NCBI RefSeq assembly: GCF_035934735.1
Contig: NZ_CP142396.1
Span: 1,426,001 to 1,490,000 of the forward strand
Length of the DNA stretch: 64,000 nt
Direction of reading: 5' to 3'
DNA from: Sedimentibacter sp. MB31-C6
GTDB lineage: Bacteria > Bacillota > Clostridia > Tissierellales > Sedimentibacteraceae
Shown here: one piece after another, positions 1 through 9,788 of the stretch
How positions within the stretch are numbered: the first letter of the stretch is position 1
Layout of the letters: the number at the start of each line of letters is the position of its first letter
Position numbers and translations under genes: made by a program
Notes under the pieces: model-generated
What the model was told of the DNA's origin: nothing
The model's input: only the letters and a program-made list of their open reading frames with translations
Database searches by the model: none

Positions 1-755
1 ATGATGAAATTATATATGCATCTATAGAAAAGGCTGTTAAGTCAGACTATGTAAAGTTTATGGGATTTCATTTCCATGTAGGCTCACAACTTCATGACAA
101 TGCATCTCATTTAAAAGCTTTGGACACTTCTTTAAAACTTATAAAGGAAACAAAGGATAGATATGGTTATGTTACACCAGAAATAAATATTGGAGGAGGA
201 TTTGGAATAAAATATACAGATTCTGATGAACCGAAATCCTATTCATATTTTTTAGATCCTATGATGGATAAAATAGAAAGCTTTTCAAAAGAAATAAACA
301 TTCAAAGGCCAGAAGTAGTAATAGAACCTGGTAGAAGTATAATAGGAGAAGCAGGTATTACATTATATACAGTTGGTACAATAAAAAATATACCTGGTAT
401 AAGGAAATATGTTTCTGTAGATGGAGGAATGACAGATAATATCAGACCAGCATTATATCAAGCAAAATATGAAGGTTTAGCGGCAAACAAAGCTGATAAA
501 TCTAAAACAGAAGTAGTTACTATATGCGGAAAATGCTGCGAATCAGGAGATATATTAATAAAAGATGCTAAAGTTGCTCAACTAGAGAGGGGAGATATTT
601 TTGCAGTATTCTCTACTGGTGCATATGGATACACAATGGCAAGTAACTATAATAAAAATCCTATCCCAGCTGTAGTTTTAACAAAGGAAGGAAAACATCA
701 ACTTATAGTAAAAAGACAAAGTTATGATGATATGATACAAAATGAGTTGTTTTAG
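1..755 (+). CDS. lysA: Diaminopimelate decarboxylase, 5'-truncated by the window edge
   Basis: PLP-dependent fold-III decarboxylase that converts meso-diaminopimelate to L-lysine, the last step of lysine synthesis. The frame is open from base 3 to the stop at 755, so about 250 C-terminal residues of a roughly 420-residue enzyme are visible; the PLP lysine lies outside the window. Visible motifs are HFHVGSQ, the phosphate-binding glycine run GGGFGIKY, EPGRS, the substrate motif with the catalytic cysteine (CGKCCESGDIL) and GAYGYTMASNYN near the C terminus. An ATG at 60 is internal and not the start. It lies 60 bp upstream of dapF on the same strand, so consecutive enzymes of the DAP/lysine branch are adjacent and probably co-transcribed. 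Confidence 0.96.
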   Translation, partial: DEIIYASIEKAVKSDYVKFMGFHFHVGSQLHDNASHLKALDTSLKLIKETKDRYGYVTPEINIGGGFGIKYTDSDEPKSYSYFLDPMMDKIESFSKEINIQRPEVVIEPGRSIIGEAGITLYTVGTIKNIPGIRKYVSVDGGMTDNIRPALYQAKYEGLAANKADKSKTEVVTICGKCCESGDILIKDAKVAQLERGDIFAVFSTGAYGYTMASNYNKNPIPAVVLTKEGKHQLIVKRQSYDDMIQNELF

Positions 756-815
756 ATTTGTTTTAAACGAATATTCTTCGTTTATAATAAATAATATTAT
801 TAAGGAGGTGAAAAT

Positions 816-1658
816 GTGGAATTTACAAAAATTCAAGGAGCAGGTAATGACTTTATAATTATCAACAATATGAAACAACAATTACCTATAGAAAAGTTGC
901 CATTAATTGCAAAAAAAATATGCACTAGAAAAGTATCGATAGGAGCAGATGGGTTTATGGCAATAGATTTTCCTGAAGGTCAAGATGCAGATTTTAAAAT
1001 GCGTTTTTATAATTCTGATGGAAGTCTTGGAGAAATGTGTGGTAATGGAGCAAGATGCATTGCCAGATACGCTTATTTAAATAAGATAGCAGGTAAAAAA
1101 ATGACATTTGAGACACCTGCTGGAATAGTGGTAGCTGAAATAGAAGATGGAAGGCTTGTAAGGGTAAAACTCAACAAACCAGAAGTAGTTAAAGTTAATT
1201 CTGATGTTGAAATTGATGGAGTAAGATATGATTGCGCTTATATCGAACTAGGAAATCCAGGTATACCTCATGCTGTTGTAAAATATCCAGGGTTGAAGGA
1301 TATAGAAGTAAGTAAAATATTAGATTTGGGAAGAAAAATAAGATATTATAAAGATTTCCCTAAAGGAGCAAATGTAAACTTTTTCGAGATGGTAGACGAT
1401 GCTACAGCAATTGTTAAAACTTATGAAAGAGGTGTTGAGGATTTTACATTGGCTTGTGGTACAGGATCAGGATCAACAGCTGCGGCACTTTTGTTAAAAG
1501 GTTATGTAAATACTAATAAAATAAAAATTGTTGTTCCAGGAGGAGAGTTATTTATAGAAATGAAAATTAATAACAACTCAATAGATGAACTCTTTCTAAT
1601 TGGTGATACTAATATTATTGCAATAGGACAAGTAATAGATGAAGATTTGGTTATGTAA
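816..1658 (+). CDS. dapF: Diaminopimelate epimerase
   Basis: Cofactor-independent epimerase that interconverts LL- and meso-diaminopimelate, supplying murein cross-linking and LysA. The protein has 280 residues, the normal size. The two catalytic cysteines are present: Cys75 in MCGNGARC and Cys214 in ACGTGSGS; the N terminus carries the typical FTKIQGAGNDF. The start is GTG at 816, seven bases after AAGGAGG (802-808); an ATG two bases upstream is out of frame. It follows lysA at 60 bp with no terminator visible between them. Confidence 0.97.
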   Translation: MEFTKIQGAGNDFIIINNMKQQLPIEKLPLIAKKICTRKVSIGADGFMAIDFPEGQDADFKMRFYNSDGSLGEMCGNGARCIARYAYLNKIAGKKMTFETPAGIVVAEIEDGRLVRVKLNKPEVVKVNSDVEIDGVRYDCAYIELGNPGIPHAVVKYPGLKDIEVSKILDLGRKIRYYKDFPKGANVNFFEMVDDATAIVKTYERGVEDFTLACGTGSGSTAAALLLKGYVNTNKIKIVVPGGELFIEMKINNNSIDELFLIGDTNIIAIGQVIDEDLVM

Positions 1659-1751
1659 TATTTTATGATTATATGTATATGTCATTATTATATCCATTCA
1701 GGTATTAAGCTAACAACAATTATTAAATAATTTTCGAAAGGAAGTATTATA

Positions 1752-3014
1752 ATGAACACATCAAAAAAAACGATATGGGAAAACTACCGGTTTCCTATTA
1801 TATTAATTGTATCAATTGTATTAGGTAGTATTATAGGTCTTGTTTTTAAGGAAAAGGCAATAGTACTTAAACCTTTCGGTGATATTTTTCTTAATTTAAT
1901 GTTTACAGCAGTAACTCCACTTGTATTTGTTACTATAGCTGGAGCAGTTGGTAATATGGTAAATATGAAAAGATTAGGAAAAATTTTAGGGAACTTATTT
2001 TTAACATTCGTAGTTACGGGATTAATTGCTGCTGTAATAATTATTATAATGGTTAAAGTATTCCCTCCAGCAGAAGGTGTTGATATAGCATTTGAATCTG
2101 CAACAGAACTAGAAAAACTGTCATTTGCCGATCAAGTTGTTAAGGCTTTAACTGTTGATGACTTCACTAAGTTATTATCTAGATCTAATATGTTGCCTTT
2201 AATTGTATTTTCTATATTATTTGGCTTCTGTGTAAGTTCTGTAGGTGGCGAAAATAACATTATAGCTAGAGGTTTAGAAGCACTTTCTAATGTAATGATG
2301 AAGTTTGTAGGCATTATTATGCTTTATGCTCCAATCGGATTAGGTGCTTATTTTGCTAGCTTAATTGGTGAATTTGGTCCACAGCTTTTAGGTGCATATG
2401 GAAGAGCAATGCTTGTATACTATCCATTATGTATAATATATTTCTTTGTTGCTTTTGCGGGATATTCATATTTTGCTGGAGGAAAGTTAGGTGTAAAAAC
2501 TTTCTTTAGTAATATATTAGAACCAGCTGTAACATCATTGGCTACACAAAGTTCTATAGCTTCAATGCCCGTTAATTTGGAAGCTACAGAGCGTATGGGT
2601 GTACCTAAGGATATACGTGAAATAGTATTGCCTATAGGTGCAACTATGCATATGGATGGAACGGTATTGTCTTCTATTTTAAAAATTTCTTTTCTATTTG
2701 GTATATTTGGTCAGGAATTCGCAGGAATGGGTACTTATATTACTGCAGTATTAATTTCTATCCTTGGAGGGGTTGTTATGTCTGGTGTTCCAGGAGGTGG
2801 ACTTATTGGAGAGATGCTAATAGTTAACTTATTTGGATTTCCACCAGAAGCATTTCCTATTATTGCAACTATAGGATTTCTTGTAGATCCACCGGCAACA
2901 TGTTTAAATTGTACTGGTGATGCAGTTGCCTCCATGATAGTTACAAGAATGGTAGAAGGTAAAGACTGGTTAAAAAATGGTATGAATAAAATAAGTATTT
3001 CTAAGACTGAATAA
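1752..3014 (+). CDS. Dicarboxylate/amino acid:cation symporter (DAACS family)
   Basis: Integral membrane symporter of the glutamate/aspartate/C4-dicarboxylate family (GltP/DctA fold). The 420 residues include about eight hydrophobic segments, the re-entrant hairpin region around residue 300 with MHMDGTV (the NMDGT-type cation site) and a C-terminal NCTGDAVASM segment matching the family's substrate-binding NxTGD helix. The RBS is AAAGGAAG. It lies 93 bp after dapF and ends at a strong hairpin. The substrate cannot be read from sequence; glutamate, aspartate, serine or dicarboxylates are all possible. Confidence 0.9.
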   Translation: MNTSKKTIWENYRFPIILIVSIVLGSIIGLVFKEKAIVLKPFGDIFLNLMFTAVTPLVFVTIAGAVGNMVNMKRLGKILGNLFLTFVVTGLIAAVIIIIMVKVFPPAEGVDIAFESATELEKLSFADQVVKALTVDDFTKLLSRSNMLPLIVFSILFGFCVSSVGGENNIIARGLEALSNVMMKFVGIIMLYAPIGLGAYFASLIGEFGPQLLGAYGRAMLVYYPLCIIYFFVAFAGYSYFAGGKLGVKTFFSNILEPAVTSLATQSSIASMPVNLEATERMGVPKDIREIVLPIGATMHMDGTVLSSILKISFLFGIFGQEFAGMGTYITAVLISILGGVVMSGVPGGGLIGEMLIVNLFGFPPEAFPIIATIGFLVDPPATCLNCTGDAVASMIVTRMVEGKDWLKNGMNKISISKTE

Positions 3015-3031
3015 TAGAGTTAATTGTATAG

Positions 3032-3070
3032 GAGAAAACTTACAGTAAATAATTAACAGTAAGTTTTCTC
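3032..3070 (+). terminator. Rho-independent terminator after the symporter gene
   Basis: A 12-bp perfect stem, GAGAAAACTTAC (3032-3043) with GTAAGTTTTCTC (3059-3070), closes a 15-base loop 18 bases after the symporter stop. The T-richness is inside the 3' arm and just after it, so termination is likely but not certain. Confidence 0.7.
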
Positions 3071-3135
3071 ATTTAAATAATGCATTTTTTGACAAAATAT
3101 TATATAATTGAAGCATAATAGATTGGAGGAGTTAT

Positions 3136-4299
3136 ATGAGAAGAATTAGAAAGATATTATCCTTGTGCCTAATCGTAATTATGCTCTCAAATACAGTAAT
3201 ATTTGGAGAAATCAATGTTAACAATAATATTAAAGGTGCATTGTTGGGTGATTTAGAAACTGGTGAAATATTATATGAATACAACATAGATGAACAGCTC
3301 GCAATGGCTAGTATTACCAAATTAATGACATATTTATTGATGATGGAAGCTGTTGAAGAAGAAAAAATATCATTAAATGATGATGTTGTTATTAGTGGTC
3401 ATGCTGCTTCTACAGAAGGAAGTAGTTTTGGAATTTTATCAGGTGAAACTTTAAGTTTAGATACACTAGTAAAGGGAATGCTTATAGTATCTGGAAATGA
3501 TTGTGCAACTGCTATAGCAGAACATGTAGGTGGCACTGTAGATAATTTTGTTAATATGATGAATGAAAAAGCTTCAGAGCTAGGATTGTTGTCAGCAAGT
3601 TTTATTAATCCTCATGGATTACCTATAAATGATGCGGAAACAGGTCAAAATCATATGTCAATCTCAGACATATACAAGCTTGTTAGGCATATATTGACTA
3701 ATTATCCTAAATTATTGGAAATTACAAAACAGCAAGAACTCATAATAGAAGAAAGAAATTATCAAAAAGAAGCAACTAATCCTTTATTGACTGTTTTAGA
3801 AGGTGTAGATGGTCTCAAAACCGGCTATACAGATAAAGCTGGTTTGTGCCTTGTATCAACATTACCAGTAACTGGAAATGGACAAGACTATAGGCTTATT
3901 GCTATAATTATGGGAGCTCAAACACATGAAGAAAGAATAAATAAGTCAACAGAACTTTTAAAGTATGGAATGAACAATTATAGTCAACAAAAACTTGTCG
4001 ATATGTCACAACCAATTGATAAAGTTTATATTTCTAATTCGAAAAAAGGTAAAATAGATGTGTTTCCAGCAACCGATTTAAATAAAATGGTAGGCAATGA
4101 GGACATCGTAAAAATTGAAGTGACGTATAATGATACTGTAAATGCACCATTAATTAAAGGTGATAAAATAGGTACAATAAGCGTATATATAAATGAAGAG
4201 GAAACAAAACAAATCGATGCTGTAGTTGGTGAAGATGTAAAGAAAGCAAATATTTTTATAAGGATTTATAGATTTTTATTGAACATTTTTGGAAATTAG
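3136..4299 (+). CDS. D-alanyl-D-alanine carboxypeptidase (PBP5/DacF type, S11)
   Basis: Low-molecular-weight penicillin-binding protein that removes the terminal D-Ala from murein pentapeptides outside the membrane. A signal peptide covers roughly residues 1-24. The three serine penicillin-recognising motifs are intact: SITK (Ser59-Lys62), SGN (119-121) and KTG (228-230). A PBP5-type beta domain follows, and the last 20 residues form a hydrophobic/amphipathic tail that would anchor the enzyme. The start is ATG after GGAGGAG. Bacillus has vegetative (DacA) and sporulation (DacB, DacF) paralogues; the sequence alone does not say which role applies. Confidence 0.93.
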   Translation: MRRIRKILSLCLIVIMLSNTVIFGEINVNNNIKGALLGDLETGEILYEYNIDEQLAMASITKLMTYLLMMEAVEEEKISLNDDVVISGHAASTEGSSFGILSGETLSLDTLVKGMLIVSGNDCATAIAEHVGGTVDNFVNMMNEKASELGLLSASFINPHGLPINDAETGQNHMSISDIYKLVRHILTNYPKLLEITKQQELIIEERNYQKEATNPLLTVLEGVDGLKTGYTDKAGLCLVSTLPVTGNGQDYRLIAIIMGAQTHEERINKSTELLKYGMNNYSQQKLVDMSQPIDKVYISNSKKGKIDVFPATDLNKMVGNEDIVKIEVTYNDTVNAPLIKGDKIGTISVYINEEETKQIDAVVGEDVKKANIFIRIYRFLLNIFGN

Positions 4300-4533
4300 T
4301 GAGTTTATTTTACTAAATATTATATTTTAAAAAAATGAAAAAAATTCAATAAATTAATTTGTAAATTATTCATTAAATATACATTTAAACAATTCATAAA
4401 GTTTGAAAATTTAGTTATTGATATATTAATATATTGTTATGAATTGTTAAAAATTAATAAAAAATAATAAGCATATCAATTTATAAAGTGTATAAATATA
4501 AATAAAATCATAATATTATATTATTTCAATGTA
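4300..4533. other. AT-rich non-coding gap
   Basis: Together with the tRNA promoter this gap between the carboxypeptidase and tRNA-Arg is about 290 bases. It is extremely AT-rich and shows no credible reading frame or strong hairpin; I see nothing else in it. Confidence 0.6.
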
Positions 4534-4562
4534 TTGACAAGTAATATTATTTAGTGTAAAAT
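4534..4562 (+). promoter_or_regulatory. Sigma-A promoter of tRNA-Arg
   Basis: TTGACA (4534-4539), a 17-bp spacer and TAAAAT (4557-4562) lie about 30 bp before the tRNA. Confidence 0.85.
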
Positions 4563-4593
4563 TCTCGTTACAAGTAAATATTATAATAAATGT

Positions 4594-4670
4594 GCATCTG
4601 TAGCTCAGTAGGATAGAGCAGTGCCCTCCTAAGGCATGTGTCGGGGGTTCGACTCCTCTCAGGTGCACCA
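4594..4670 (+). tRNA. tRNA-Arg (anticodon CCT)
   Basis: A 77-nt cloverleaf with CCA encoded. The acceptor arm pairs GCATCTG with CAGGTGC, the D stem is GCTC/GAGC, and the anticodon arm is GTGCC-CTCCTAA-GGCAT, giving anticodon CCT, which reads AGG. The T stem GGGGG/CCTCT includes two wobble pairs around TTCGACT. No clear terminator follows, so transcripts could run into the peptide-transporter operon. Confidence 0.96.
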
Positions 4671-4713
4671 ATTTTTATATTACAGGAAAACGAATTCACA
4701 AGTTGGAATATAT

Positions 4714-4729
4714 ATTAGTATATACTAAT
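4714..4729. promoter_or_regulatory. Perfect 16-bp palindrome upstream of oppA
   Basis: ATTAGTAT followed directly by ATACTAAT lies 31 bp before the oppA start, in an AT-rich stretch that also holds TATATT and TATAAT-like boxes. It could be an operator; chance is not excluded because only A/T/G/C-poor bases are involved. Confidence 0.35.
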
Positions 4730-4759
4730 TATATTATAAATTAAAATTAGGAGGGAAAG

Positions 4760-6661
4760 ATGAAAAAATTAATATCTTTAATTTTAGTATTAACACTGAT
4801 ATTAACAGCATGTGGAACAACAGAGCCTTCAGGTACAGACGATTCTATACAAAAAGAGGATTCTACAGGTGAAGATATTACAGAAGGCGGTAAGTACGCT
4901 GAAAAACAAGTTTATAAAACGGTATATGCTGAAGAAATTACAACTATAAATTATTTAACTACTACAACATATGTTGAATTACAACTTGCTGCTAATTTGG
5001 TAGACACTTTAGTTGACTATGATAAATATGGAGTAGTACAGCCGGATTTGGCAGAAACATGGGAAGTGTCAGATGATGGGTTGACATGGACATTCCACTT
5101 AAGAAAAAAGGTAAAGTGGGTTGATTTTGAAGGAAACGAAGTAGCTGAAACAACTGCAAATGACTTTGTTAGCGCAGCTCAATATATACTAAAACCAGAA
5201 AATGAATCAGCAACAGCTAACATGTTCTATAGTGTAATAAAGAATGCAGAAGAATATTTCAATGGTGAAATAACAGATTTTTCAGAAGTTGGCGTGAAAG
5301 CGATAGATGAGTATACTTTAGAATATAAATTAAAAGAACCTGTTCCATATTTTGAGTCAATGTTAACTTATGTATGCTTTTTTCCTGCCTATGGCCCATT
5401 TTTAGAAGAAATGGGAGACCAATTTGGTACAGCCAATTCAGCATTATTATATAATGGTGCTTATCTTTTGTCGGAGTTTGAACCTCAAATGCATAGAATA
5501 CTTAAGAAAAATCCGACATATTGGGATTCAGAAAACGTATACATTACAGAATTAAATTATAAATATAATAAAGAAGCAACAGCTCTTGCTGGAGAAATGT
5601 ACAAACGTGGTGAGGTTTCAGATGTTATAATTCCACCTGCAAGTCTTGATGAATGGATGAATGACTCAGAGTTAAAAGAACATGTTAGACCAGACAGGCT
5701 TGGAACTTACACATATTTCTATGCTTTTAATTTTGATCCAAAATTTGATGCAGAATATGATCCTGAAAACTGGAAAATAGCTGTTAATAATACGAATTTC
5801 CGTAAATCAATTATGTCAGCATTTAACAGAGTTGCAGCAATGACGACTCAAGATCCATATAATCCTGAATATAGAATTATAAATACTATTACACCACCAG
5901 AATTTACTTCACAAAATGGAGTAGATTTTACATCTATAGGTGATTTGGCAGTAATATCAGACAAAGACTTTTATAATGAAGAAGAAGCTCTTAGTTATAA
6001 AGAAAAAGCAGTTCAAGAACTTACAGAAAATGGAGTTACTTTTCCAGTAAAAATATTGATGCCTTATAATACAAACAGTACATCTTGGGCAAATGAAGCA
6101 CAGGTCGTTAAACAACAATTAGAAACATTACTAGGAAATGATTATTTGGAAATAACATTATTACCACATGCTCCAACAGGTTTTCTTGATGGAACGAGAA
6201 GAGCTGGAAATTACTCATTGATGCAAGTAAATTGGGGCCCTGATTATGCAGACCCACAAACATATACAGATCCATTTGCTCGTGGCGGAACATATAATTT
6301 CCCTGAATACACTACAGATGTAGATGATGAAGGAAATAATATTTTCGAAACATATGAAGCTTTGTTGGAAGAAGCTAAAAGCGAATATATTGATTTAACT
6401 AGGCGATATGAATTATTTGCTGAAGCAGAAGCATTACTTATAAATAACGCATTTGTTATCCCATTTTGTGTAAGTGGTGGAGATGGATATGTTGCGTCCC
6501 AGGTACATCCTTTTGAATCGCAATTTGCTCCATTTGGAATATCTAGGGACAGATGGAAAGGTCAAAAACTTCTTGTGAGACCTTTGAATACAGAAGAATT
6601 TAACGCAGCTTACGAACAGTGGAAAATTGAACGTGATGAAGCTTTAAAAGAAGCTAATTAA
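4760..6661 (+). CDS. oppA: Oligopeptide ABC transporter substrate-binding lipoprotein (AmiA/OppA type)
   Basis: Extracellular peptide-binding protein of the SBP_bac_5 family. The 633 residues start with a lipoprotein signal peptide whose lipobox LTAC places the acylated cysteine near residue 18. The family signature is visible in the first third (PDLAETWEVSDDGLTWTFHLR), followed by the long two-lobed domain. The RBS is AGGAGGG. It heads a five-gene importer (SBP, two permeases, two ATPases), all on the same strand. A 13-bp hairpin separates it from the permease genes, which may raise SBP levels over the membrane parts. Confidence 0.95.
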   Translation: MKKLISLILVLTLILTACGTTEPSGTDDSIQKEDSTGEDITEGGKYAEKQVYKTVYAEEITTINYLTTTTYVELQLAANLVDTLVDYDKYGVVQPDLAETWEVSDDGLTWTFHLRKKVKWVDFEGNEVAETTANDFVSAAQYILKPENESATANMFYSVIKNAEEYFNGEITDFSEVGVKAIDEYTLEYKLKEPVPYFESMLTYVCFFPAYGPFLEEMGDQFGTANSALLYNGAYLLSEFEPQMHRILKKNPTYWDSENVYITELNYKYNKEATALAGEMYKRGEVSDVIIPPASLDEWMNDSELKEHVRPDRLGTYTYFYAFNFDPKFDAEYDPENWKIAVNNTNFRKSIMSAFNRVAAMTTQDPYNPEYRIINTITPPEFTSQNGVDFTSIGDLAVISDKDFYNEEEALSYKEKAVQELTENGVTFPVKILMPYNTNSTSWANEAQVVKQQLETLLGNDYLEITLLPHAPTGFLDGTRRAGNYSLMQVNWGPDYADPQTYTDPFARGGTYNFPEYTTDVDDEGNNIFETYEALLEEAKSEYIDLTRRYELFAEAEALLINNAFVIPFCVSGGDGYVASQVHPFESQFAPFGISRDRWKGQKLLVRPLNTEEFNAAYEQWKIERDEALKEAN

Positions 6662-6683
6662 GATAGATTATTAGGATAGCAGT

Positions 6684-6719
6684 GAAGAATCTCATAAATG
6701 TTGAAATATGAGATTCTTC
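6684..6719 (+). repeat. Hairpin between oppA and oppB; member of a dispersed hairpin family
   Basis: GAAGAATCTCATA (6684-6696) pairs perfectly with TATGAGATTCTTC (6707-6719) around a 10-base loop. The U-tract is weak (GTCTTT), so it may act as an mRNA-stabilising or partial-termination hairpin. The words GAAGAATCTC and GAGATTCTTCG resemble a dispersed clostridial repeat module also hinted at near 27290 and 54150. Confidence 0.65.
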
Positions 6720-6780
6720 GTCTTTAAATCATAATTAAATAATGGGAAATTAAAATTAAAGAAAGCGAGGGCGTTAATGC

Positions 6781-7722
6781 ATGAAATATTATGTAACTAG
6801 GCTCTTAAGATCCTTTTTAACGTTAATTATTGTTGTTACCATAGTTTTTTTACTAATGCGTATGATGCCTATTGAAGGATATTTTGGTGCTAGTTTTGAT
6901 AAGTTAGATGAAGGTCAAAAGATAGCTAAATTACAAAATTTAGGCTTGTTAGATCCTTGGTATATACAGTTGAAAAATTTCTATGGTGATTTATTACAAG
7001 GAGACTTAGGAGAATCCATAACCTATAGACCTAAGGTAGCTATTTCATCTATACTTGGCGACAAAATTATTACATCAGTACGTTTTGGATTAGCTTCATT
7101 AGGAGTATCAATAGTAGTTGGACTAAGCATGGGTATTTTAATGGCTAGATACAAAGGAAAGGCGTGGGATAAGTTTGGTACTGTATATGTAGTAGGAGCA
7201 AATGCAGTGCCTGCAGTTATTTATTTCCTGCTTATACAGGTGTTTTTGACAGATTTGTTTAAGTTACCTCTTTTGTATGATAAATTAGACCCAAAAAGTT
7301 GGATATTACCTATTCTTTGCCTATCTATTGTTAATATAGCTTATTATGCTATGTGGATAAGGCGATATATGGTTGATGAATTAAACAAAGATTACGTAAA
7401 ATTAGCTAGGGCAAAGGGCCTTAAAAGTAAAGATATAATGGTTAAACATATTTTACGTAATGCATTTGTCCCTTTGGCACAATATTTGCCTGCATCAATA
7501 TTATATGCAGTTTCTGGCTCAATATATGTTGAATCATTATTCTCCATACCAGGAACAGGAGGACTTTTAGTAACTGCTATACAAAGGCAGGACAACACTT
7601 TAGTTCAAGCATTAGTTCTTATGTATTCATCTATTGGGATAATAGGATTAATGTTAGGAGATATATTAATGGGCATTTTTGACCCTAGAATTAAATTAGG
7701 TAGTAAAGGAGGTTCTAGATAA
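6781..7722 (+). CDS. oppB: Oligopeptide ABC transporter permease (OppB/AmiC type)
   Basis: Membrane-spanning subunit of the peptide importer. The 313 residues carry the standard N-terminal MKYYVTRLLRS helix, about six membrane segments and the cytoplasmic coupling (EAA) loop around YVKLARAKGLKSKDI, which contacts the ATPases. It is OppB-sized, much shorter than the roughly 500-residue pneumococcal AmiC. The RBS before the ATG is weak (GAGGGCG). Its stop overlaps the next start by one base (TAATG), implying translational coupling. Confidence 0.94.
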   Translation: MKYYVTRLLRSFLTLIIVVTIVFLLMRMMPIEGYFGASFDKLDEGQKIAKLQNLGLLDPWYIQLKNFYGDLLQGDLGESITYRPKVAISSILGDKIITSVRFGLASLGVSIVVGLSMGILMARYKGKAWDKFGTVYVVGANAVPAVIYFLLIQVFLTDLFKLPLLYDKLDPKSWILPILCLSIVNIAYYAMWIRRYMVDELNKDYVKLARAKGLKSKDIMVKHILRNAFVPLAQYLPASILYAVSGSIYVESLFSIPGTGGLLVTAIQRQDNTLVQALVLMYSSIGIIGLMLGDILMGIFDPRIKLGSKGGSR

Positions 7723-8693
7723 TGACAAGTAAAAAATTAATTAATAAAATGGCAGATAATATAGACCCCTCCTTATTTGAATTTGCAGAATACGATGAAT
7801 CACAATCAGAATTAATTGGATATTCTAATTATTCTTTTTGGAGATCAACATTTCAAGTTTTTATTAAAAACAAGGTTGCTGTTGTACTTTTAATTTTAAT
7901 AGCTGTTGTTGTAATGTTTACTTTATTACAGCCTTTATTACCAAATCAAAAAAGTCCAACTCAAATATATAATAATCCTGAAACAGGACTTCAGTATCAT
8001 AATGAAAAACCTAGTAAGGAATTTTGGTTTGGTACTAATTCTATCGGTCAAGATTTGTGGGCAAGAGTATGGAGTGGTACTAGAACATCTCTTTTTATAG
8101 GACTTGCTGTAGGTATATTTGAAGCTATAGTAGGTATAACTATTGGAGCTTTGTGGGGGTATGTAAGAAAACTTGATGCAATAATCACCGAAATATATAA
8201 TGTTTGGGATAATATACCTACTACAGTAGTTTTAATTATATTAACATATATTATGAAACCAAGTATACCAACTATTATATTTGCCATGTGTATGACTGGT
8301 TGGCTTCAAATGGCTAGATTTGTACGTAATTTAATAATTATTATAAGAGACAGAGAATATAATTTAGCATCTAGATGTTTAGGAACACCAACAAGCAGAA
8401 TTATAACTAAAAATCTTTTGCCTTATTTGGTATCTGTTATAATGTTGAGAATGTCTTTAGCAATACCGTTGGCTATAGGAAATGAAATATTTCTATCATA
8501 TATAGGAATGGGACTTCCATTAGATATACCATCTCTTGGTAATTTAATTAATGAAGGTAGAATGATAATGATGAATCCAGAATCAAGATATCAATTATTT
8601 TTTCCAGCTTTAATTATATCTATTGTAACAATTTCGTTCTATGTTATAGGTAATGTGTTTGCAGATTCTGCTGACCCGAGAAATCATGTGTAG
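7722..8693 (+). CDS. oppC: Oligopeptide ABC transporter permease (OppC/AmiD type)
   Basis: Second permease subunit, 323 residues. It has the long cytosolic N-terminal segment typical of OppC, a first membrane helix around residues 48-68, the extracellular motif FGTNSIGQDLWARVWSGTR, and a coupling loop near REYNLASRCLGTP. The RBS AAAGGAGG lies inside the end of oppB. It is one base overlapped with oppB and 12 bp before oppD. Confidence 0.94.
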   Translation: MTSKKLINKMADNIDPSLFEFAEYDESQSELIGYSNYSFWRSTFQVFIKNKVAVVLLILIAVVVMFTLLQPLLPNQKSPTQIYNNPETGLQYHNEKPSKEFWFGTNSIGQDLWARVWSGTRTSLFIGLAVGIFEAIVGITIGALWGYVRKLDAIITEIYNVWDNIPTTVVLIILTYIMKPSIPTIIFAMCMTGWLQMARFVRNLIIIIRDREYNLASRCLGTPTSRIITKNLLPYLVSVIMLRMSLAIPLAIGNEIFLSYIGMGLPLDIPSLGNLINEGRMIMMNPESRYQLFFPALIISIVTISFYVIGNVFADSADPRNHV

Positions 8694-8705
8694 GAGGTAC
8701 AGAAT

Positions 8706-9788
8706 ATGGCAATAAAAACAATTGAAGAAATAATTAATAGTGAAATAATTTTATCTATAGAAGATTTAGTTATAAAATTTAATTTAAGAGGTGATGAATT
8801 AACTGCAATAAGAGGTACATCTCTAGAATTGCATAAAGGTGAAAGTTTAGCAATTGTTGGAGAGTCTGGATCAGGCAAATCGGTTTTTACAAAATCTTTC
8901 ATGGGACTTTTAGATGCTAATGGTAGGATTGCAGAAGGTTCTATAATGTATAATGGTGAAAACCTAGCTAAATTTAAAACAGAGAATGATTGGATAAAAA
9001 TTAGGGGAAAAGAAATAGCAATGGTATTTCAAGATCCAATGACTAGTTTAAATCCTCTTAAAACTATAGGTAAACAAGTACAAGAATCAATAGAACTTCA
9101 TCAAAATTTAAAGGGCGAAGAAGCAAAAAAACTTACAATTTCAATATTAAGTGATGTTGGTATTAATGAACCAGAAAAAAGATATAAGCAATACCCTCAT
9201 GAATTTTCTGGTGGAATGAGACAAAGAGTCGTTATCGCTATAGCAATAGCATGCAATCCAAATATCCTTATTTGCGATGAGCCTACTACAGCTTTAGATG
9301 TAACTATTCAGGCACAAATACTAAATTTATTGAAGAATATTCAAAAAAAATATGATTTGACTATTATATACATTACTCATGACTTAGGGGTTGTTGCCAA
9401 TGTAGCTGATAGAATAGCAGTAATGTATGCAGGGGACATAATAGAAATAGGTAGTGCAGAAGAAGTATTTTTTGATCCTAAACATCCTTATACATGGGCA
9501 CTTTTATCTTCATTACCTCAGCTTGGTATAAAAGGTGAAGCTTTATATTCAATAAAGGGAACTCCACCTAATTTATTTAAGGAAATAGTTGGTGATGCAT
9601 TTGCTCCAAGAAATCAAAATGCTTTAAAAATTGATTTTGTAGAAAGACCTCCTTACTTTGAAGTTAGTTCTACACATAAAGCACGTACATGGTTGTTGGA
9701 TCCAAGGGCACCAAAAGTTGAACCACCTTCAATGATTAAAAAAATGCAGTCAATGAACATAAAAGGTGGTGAAGTAAATGCAAAATAA
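8706..9788 (+). CDS. oppD: Oligopeptide ABC transporter ATPase (AmiE/OppD type)
   Basis: Cytosolic ATPase, 360 residues, with Walker A GESGSGKS, signature FSGGMRQR, Walker [12 protein letters not shown] and the H-loop THDLGVV. The C-terminal tail ([13 protein letters not shown], then [19 protein letters not shown]) is the AmiE-type tail of streptococcal/clostridial peptide importers and lacks the cysteine cluster found in many OppD/DppD proteins. The start ATG follows GGAGGT. It overlaps oppF by 11 bp. Confidence 0.95.
   Translation: MAIKTIEEIINSEIILSIEDLVIKFNLRGDELTAIRGTSLELHKGESLAIVGESGSGKSVFTKSFMGLLDANGRIAEGSIMYNGENLAKFKTENDWIKIRGKEIAMVFQDPMTSLNPLKTIGKQVQESIELHQNLKGEEAKKLTISILSDVGINEPEKRYKQYPHEFSGGMRQRVVIAIAIACNPNILICDEPTTALDVTIQAQILNLLKNIQKKYDLTIIYITHDLGVVANVADRIAVMYAGDIIEIGSAEEVFFDPKHPYTWALLSSLPQLGIKGEALYSIKGTPPNLFKEIVGDAFAPRNQNALKIDFVERPPYFEVSSTHKARTWLLDPRAPKVEPPSMIKKMQSMNIKGGEVNAK

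Noticed and set aside
3089-3119. TTGACA upstream of the D,D-carboxypeptidase gene.
   Set aside because: The only -10-like boxes are 8 or 19 bp away, so the promoter is not supported.
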